Positions 5,909 through 8,106 of a stretch of 8,106 nt of DNA are shown one piece after another. Origin of the DNA: Planctomycetota bacterium. Lineage in GTDB: Bacteria; Planctomycetota; Phycisphaerae; WQYP01. The stretch covers positions 1 through 8,106 of the forward strand of contig JAJXZA010000364.1 in NCBI GenBank assembly GCA_021780285.1, read 5' to 3'. The position numbers and the translations under genes were made by a program. The stretch's first letter is position 1. Each line of letters begins with the position of its first letter. The notes beneath the pieces are model-generated. The model worked only from the letters and a program-made list of their open reading frames with translations, was not told the origin of the DNA and did no database searches.

Positions 5909-6883
5909 TTACTCGCTGCTGTCGCTCATGGCGCGAATGTCGGCACGGGTAATATTGGCCGCACGTTTGGCCGCTGCAGCCAAATAGGTATTCGGGTCGT
6001 GCTCCCATTTCTGCAGAAACTTAAGAATGGCTTTGGCTTCAGAGGCGTCGTCGGTGGACCACCGAGCAATGCCCAGGTTAATCATCGCTTCAATTCGCCA
6101 GGTTATGTCCTGATCGTGCTTGATGATGTTGGCCATGTCGCCGGCATATGGATCGGTGGTGTGGACGATGGCATATTTTTTGTACCACGCCTGGACAACA
6201 GCTTTAAGTGATTCGTGAAGATTGTCGGCTGCGTCATGCGGAAATTCACTCTTGGTTTTGCCGTGGCCGTAATACGAGCGGATGGCGTCAACAGCGGTGC
6301 TGAGGGTATCAAGGCCGGCGGTTCGAACGTTGAGGAAGAGGCCTCGCTTCCATTCGTTGTAGCCCAGCATAAGAGCCGCCTGGTAGGCTTTGAGAGCCTG
6401 TTTGAAGTGGCTTTGCAGTTTGTCGTTTTCGCCAACCATGAGCGCGACATTGCCCATGGCTTCGAGCCGCGCCTGCACCGGGTCTTCGAGGCTCGGAAGC
6501 GGAGCCTGCTTGATGAAAAGAAGATGGTGGCGATTGACCGCTTTCCCAGCGGCCTGCTCCAGCAAAGAAACTATGGCCATGACATCGGGATTGTTCTGAG
6601 GGTTGGGATCGCGACTGATTCGATGAATGGCTCCAATGCTCGTCGCGAGGTCACACATCTTTTGATAAGCCTCAAGATAGGTGAGTCCAGCGCCCGATCC
6701 AACCTGTTGAGGTTCAATGCCGTTGAGGCTTCCTTTGAGGGCAATAACATCCATAAAACCGGGCGTCAAGGTTTTATCGGTTGGAGGCGGAAGATGCGAT
6801 GGCATCGTGGCAACAATTAAAACAACAACAAAAACTACGATAACGAGACCCGCGAGAATGAAACCAAGCTTATAGCCACCCAT
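5909..6883 (-). CDS. Membrane-anchored protein of unknown function
   Basis: I do not recognise this 324-residue protein. A hydrophobic segment (about 4-27, LGFILAGLVIVVFVVVLIVA) after a short N-terminus with one Lys looks like a signal anchor or uncleaved signal peptide. There is no lipobox cysteine. A proline-rich linker (PSHLPPPTDK) follows. The rest, on the far side of the membrane if the topology is standard, is alpha-helical in character with paired-helix stretches (about 133-175 and 260-310) that resemble TPR-like repeats, though no repeat is clear. There is one cysteine (C77). ATG 6883 is chosen because AAGGA lies eight bases upstream; a longer frame to 6949 would run through the predicted leader. 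It has its own promoter 70 or so bases upstream and is separated from the sigma factor gene by 235 bases, so no shared operon is required. Confidence 0.85.
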   Translation of the reverse strand: MGGYKLGFILAGLVIVVFVVVLIVATMPSHLPPPTDKTLTPGFMDVIALKGSLNGIEPQQVGSGAGLTYLEAYQKMCDLATSIGAIHRISRDPNPQNNPDVMAIVSLLEQAAGKAVNRHHLLFIKQAPLPSLEDPVQARLEAMGNVALMVGENDKLQSHFKQALKAYQAALMLGYNEWKRGLFLNVRTAGLDTLSTAVDAIRSYYGHGKTKSEFPHDAADNLHESLKAVVQAWYKKYAIVHTTDPYAGDMANIIKHDQDITWRIEAMINLGIARWSTDDASEAKAILKFLQKWEHDPNTYLAAAAKRAANITRADIRAMSDSSE

Positions 6884-6960
6884 GATGAATATCCTTACGC
6901 CAAGACAAACACAACGATGCCGCCAGAGGTCCGTGGCGCCCTTAACCACGATCTCAAGAG

Positions 6961-6989
6961 GTTATGCCCCGGAGCAAAGAGGTTGTCAA
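6961..6989 (-). promoter_or_regulatory. Sigma-70-like promoter for the membrane protein gene
   Basis: On the minus strand a perfect TTGACA (6989-6984) is followed after 17 bases by CATAAC (6966-6961), four of six against TATAAT. Transcription would begin near 6954, giving a leader of about 70 bases before the ATG at 6883. Confidence 0.5.
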
Positions 6990-7022
6990 TAGTGTGTGAC
7001 GTCGTCGCGGCGGGGGCCGTGA

Positions 7023-7075
7023 TAGCACGCTCCGGTACTATCGTGGTTTCGGCATCCACTGTATGGCGCGTGCTA
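7023..7075. repeat. Eight-base inverted repeat with 37-base spacing
   Basis: TAGCACGC (7023-7030) and GCGTGCTA (7068-7075) are perfect inverted copies in the gap between the sigma factor and the membrane protein gene, upstream of the predicted promoter at 6961-6989. They could be a two-site operator or the base of an RNA structure in sigma-factor read-through transcripts. Confidence 0.35.
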
Positions 7076-7083
7076 ATGCATTT

Positions 7084-7104
7084 CCCCATGAAGCCGTCAC
7101 GGGG
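7084..7104 (-). terminator. Stable hairpin after the sigma factor gene
   Basis: On the minus strand CCCCGTGA pairs with TCATGGGG (one G-U pair) around a five-base loop, 15 bases after the sigma factor stop codon. It is followed by AAATGCATT rather than a T run, so it is an atypical terminator. It may instead block 3' exonucleases. Structure is clear, function is inferred from position. Confidence 0.35.
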
Positions 7105-7118
7105 CGGGGGGGCAGTGC

Positions 7119-7916
7119 TCAGTCAATTGAAAACTCTTTTTCGCGATCGGCCAACTGCGATTTCAGGCGGAGAATTATGCTGGAGTGCATTTGGCTTACG
7201 CGCGATTCAGAGAGGCCCAGAGCCTGGCCGATGTCCTTCATGGTCTGATCTTCGTAATAGTAGAGCATGAGGATCATTTTTTCCTGGCGTGAGAGGCCGC
7301 GGGTGATCAATTCCTTGAGGTCTTTGCGGTGAATATCAAGTTCGGGCATGCGCGACTGGCGGTCTTCAAGCACGTCGCCTTCGCGCATGTCTTTGTTGTT
7401 GTCGGCGTCAAACCATTTGCGCGACAAACTGACCTGCGAAACAGCGCGGGAGTCCTTGAGCATCTTGTCGAATTCTTCTTTGCTCACGCCGAGTCGCTGG
7501 CAGATTTCGTCCTGCGTGGGCGGGCGGCCTAGCTCCATCTTGAGCTTACGTGTGGCCTGGTCCACCTTGCTGGAACGGCTGCGCACGAGGCGGGGTACCC
7601 AATCCATGTTGCGGAGTTCATCGAGAATGGCACCGCGGATGCGCGGGGCGCAGTAGGTTTCAAACTTTACGCCGCGATTGAGTTCAAAAGATTCGATGGC
7701 GTCTTTGAGGCCGAAGCTTCCCGCCTGTATGAGGTCATCAAGTTCGACCTCATCGGGAAGTTTGGAATAAATGCGCTCGGCGTTATAACGCACCAGCGAC
7801 AGGTATTCCATCATCAACAGATTGCGGGTGGCTTCGGTCGGGTTTTTCTTAAAAGCCAACCAAACCTCGTTGATGTCCTGTTCGACGGCGGCTGTGGTGG
7901 TACGCGTCTTGGCCAT
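7119..7916 (-). CDS. fliA: RNA polymerase sigma factor, FliA/WhiG family
   Basis: A 265-residue alternative sigma-70 factor of the sigma-28 type. Region 2 (about 33-108) contains DDLIQAGSFGLKDAIESF and the -10-binding FETYCAPRIRGAILDELR. FVPR-like WVPRLVRS leads into region 3 (about 108-165), which includes GRPPTQDEICQRLGVS. Region 4 (about 196-255) carries the helix-turn-helix MKDIGQALGLSESRVSQM for the -35 element. The family directs flagellar and motility genes in many bacteria, and sporulation in Streptomyces (WhiG). In Gram-negative bacteria it is often held by the anti-sigma factor FlgM, which is not visible here. ATG 7916 has a strong AAGGAG seven bases upstream. The downstream neighbour is an unrelated membrane protein and no flagellar genes are in the window, so the flagellar role is inferred from family only. 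Confidence 0.93.
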   Translation of the reverse strand: MAKTRTTTAAVEQDINEVWLAFKKNPTEATRNLLMMEYLSLVRYNAERIYSKLPDEVELDDLIQAGSFGLKDAIESFELNRGVKFETYCAPRIRGAILDELRNMDWVPRLVRSRSSKVDQATRKLKMELGRPPTQDEICQRLGVSKEEFDKMLKDSRAVSQVSLSRKWFDADNNKDMREGDVLEDRQSRMPELDIHRKDLKELITRGLSRQEKMILMLYYYEDQTMKDIGQALGLSESRVSQMHSSIILRLKSQLADREKEFSID

Positions 7917-8106
7917 GTGGTCTCTCCTTAGACCTAGCCGGCCCGGACAAAGTGCCCGCGGCCCGCAAACTAATCATCTAGCGGCGGCTCGTCCTGAATC
8001 GCAAATCGCCAGACGAATATTTCGATTGCAGCCTGATGACCGGTCAACAACAATGGAACGATGTGTTACAGACAAGAGAGTATGGCGAGTTGCCAAGTTC
8101 TTTTGC

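Noticed and set aside
5523..6008. 161-codon minus-strand frame spanning the tRNA and the membrane protein 3' end
   Set aside because: It contains the translated tRNA (A-R-V-A-E-L-A-D-A-P), a classic spurious product, and overlaps a better supported gene.
6215..6820. 201-codon plus-strand frame opposite the membrane protein gene
   Set aside because: The minus-strand gene has a ribosome-binding site, promoter and membrane anchor; this one has none and looks like a frame shadow.
7974..8105. Open minus-strand frame entering from the right edge, 43 codons then stop
   Set aside because: It could be the tail of an upstream gene, but the residues show no recognisable motif and the length is within chance, so no feature is called.
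1..8106. Mobile element, CRISPR, toxin-antitoxin or defence system
   Set aside because: No transposase, integrase, spaced repeats, terminal repeats around tRNA-Leu, or paired small genes are visible. The content is metabolic and housekeeping.

Overview
The window looks like chromosomal DNA from a moderately GC-rich, Gram-negative-type bacterium. A member of the Planctomycetota or the wider PVC group is plausible, judging from the FliA/WhiG-type sigma factor, the neighbouring Obg and type III pantothenate kinase, and the carbohydrate-oriented cassette. This assignment is inference from protein flavour; no marker gene here settles it. I see no mobile element, phage, CRISPR array or defence system.

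Left part (1-3244, mostly + strand): a probable sugar-catabolic cassette of three genes. The first encodes an aldo/keto reductase strikingly like plant L-galactose dehydrogenase. The second encodes a zinc dehydrogenase closely resembling E. coli L-galactonate 5-dehydrogenase (LgoD). The third encodes a PfkB kinase of the 2-keto-3-deoxygluconate (KDG) kinase type. Together they suggest L-galactose -> L-galactonolactone -> L-galactonate -> D-tagaturonate -> (steps encoded elsewhere) -> KDG -> KDPG. A divergent gene begins at the very left edge behind a strong ribosome-binding site. Three copies of an 8-base word lie between it and the reductase. The reductase N-terminus looks as if one base is missing near 120-124. 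The kinase has a good sigma-70-like promoter of its own.

Middle part (3293-5723, - strand): coaX (type III pantothenate kinase) lies 30 bases downstream of obg, probably as one operon, convergent with the kinase gene. CoaX has His where the family has a conserved, catalytically important Asp. Obg has a low-complexity C-terminal tail. Upstream of obg is a 312-base stretch with no convincing gene, then tRNA-Leu(UAG) with a good promoter.

Right part (5909-7916, - strand): a single-pass membrane-anchored protein of unknown function with its own TTGACA-type promoter. Upstream of it is a FliA/WhiG-family sigma factor with a strong ribosome-binding site. The last 190 bases hold no gene I can support.

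The most interesting element is the L-galactose cassette, followed by the altered CoaX active site and the repeat-bearing divergent control region.
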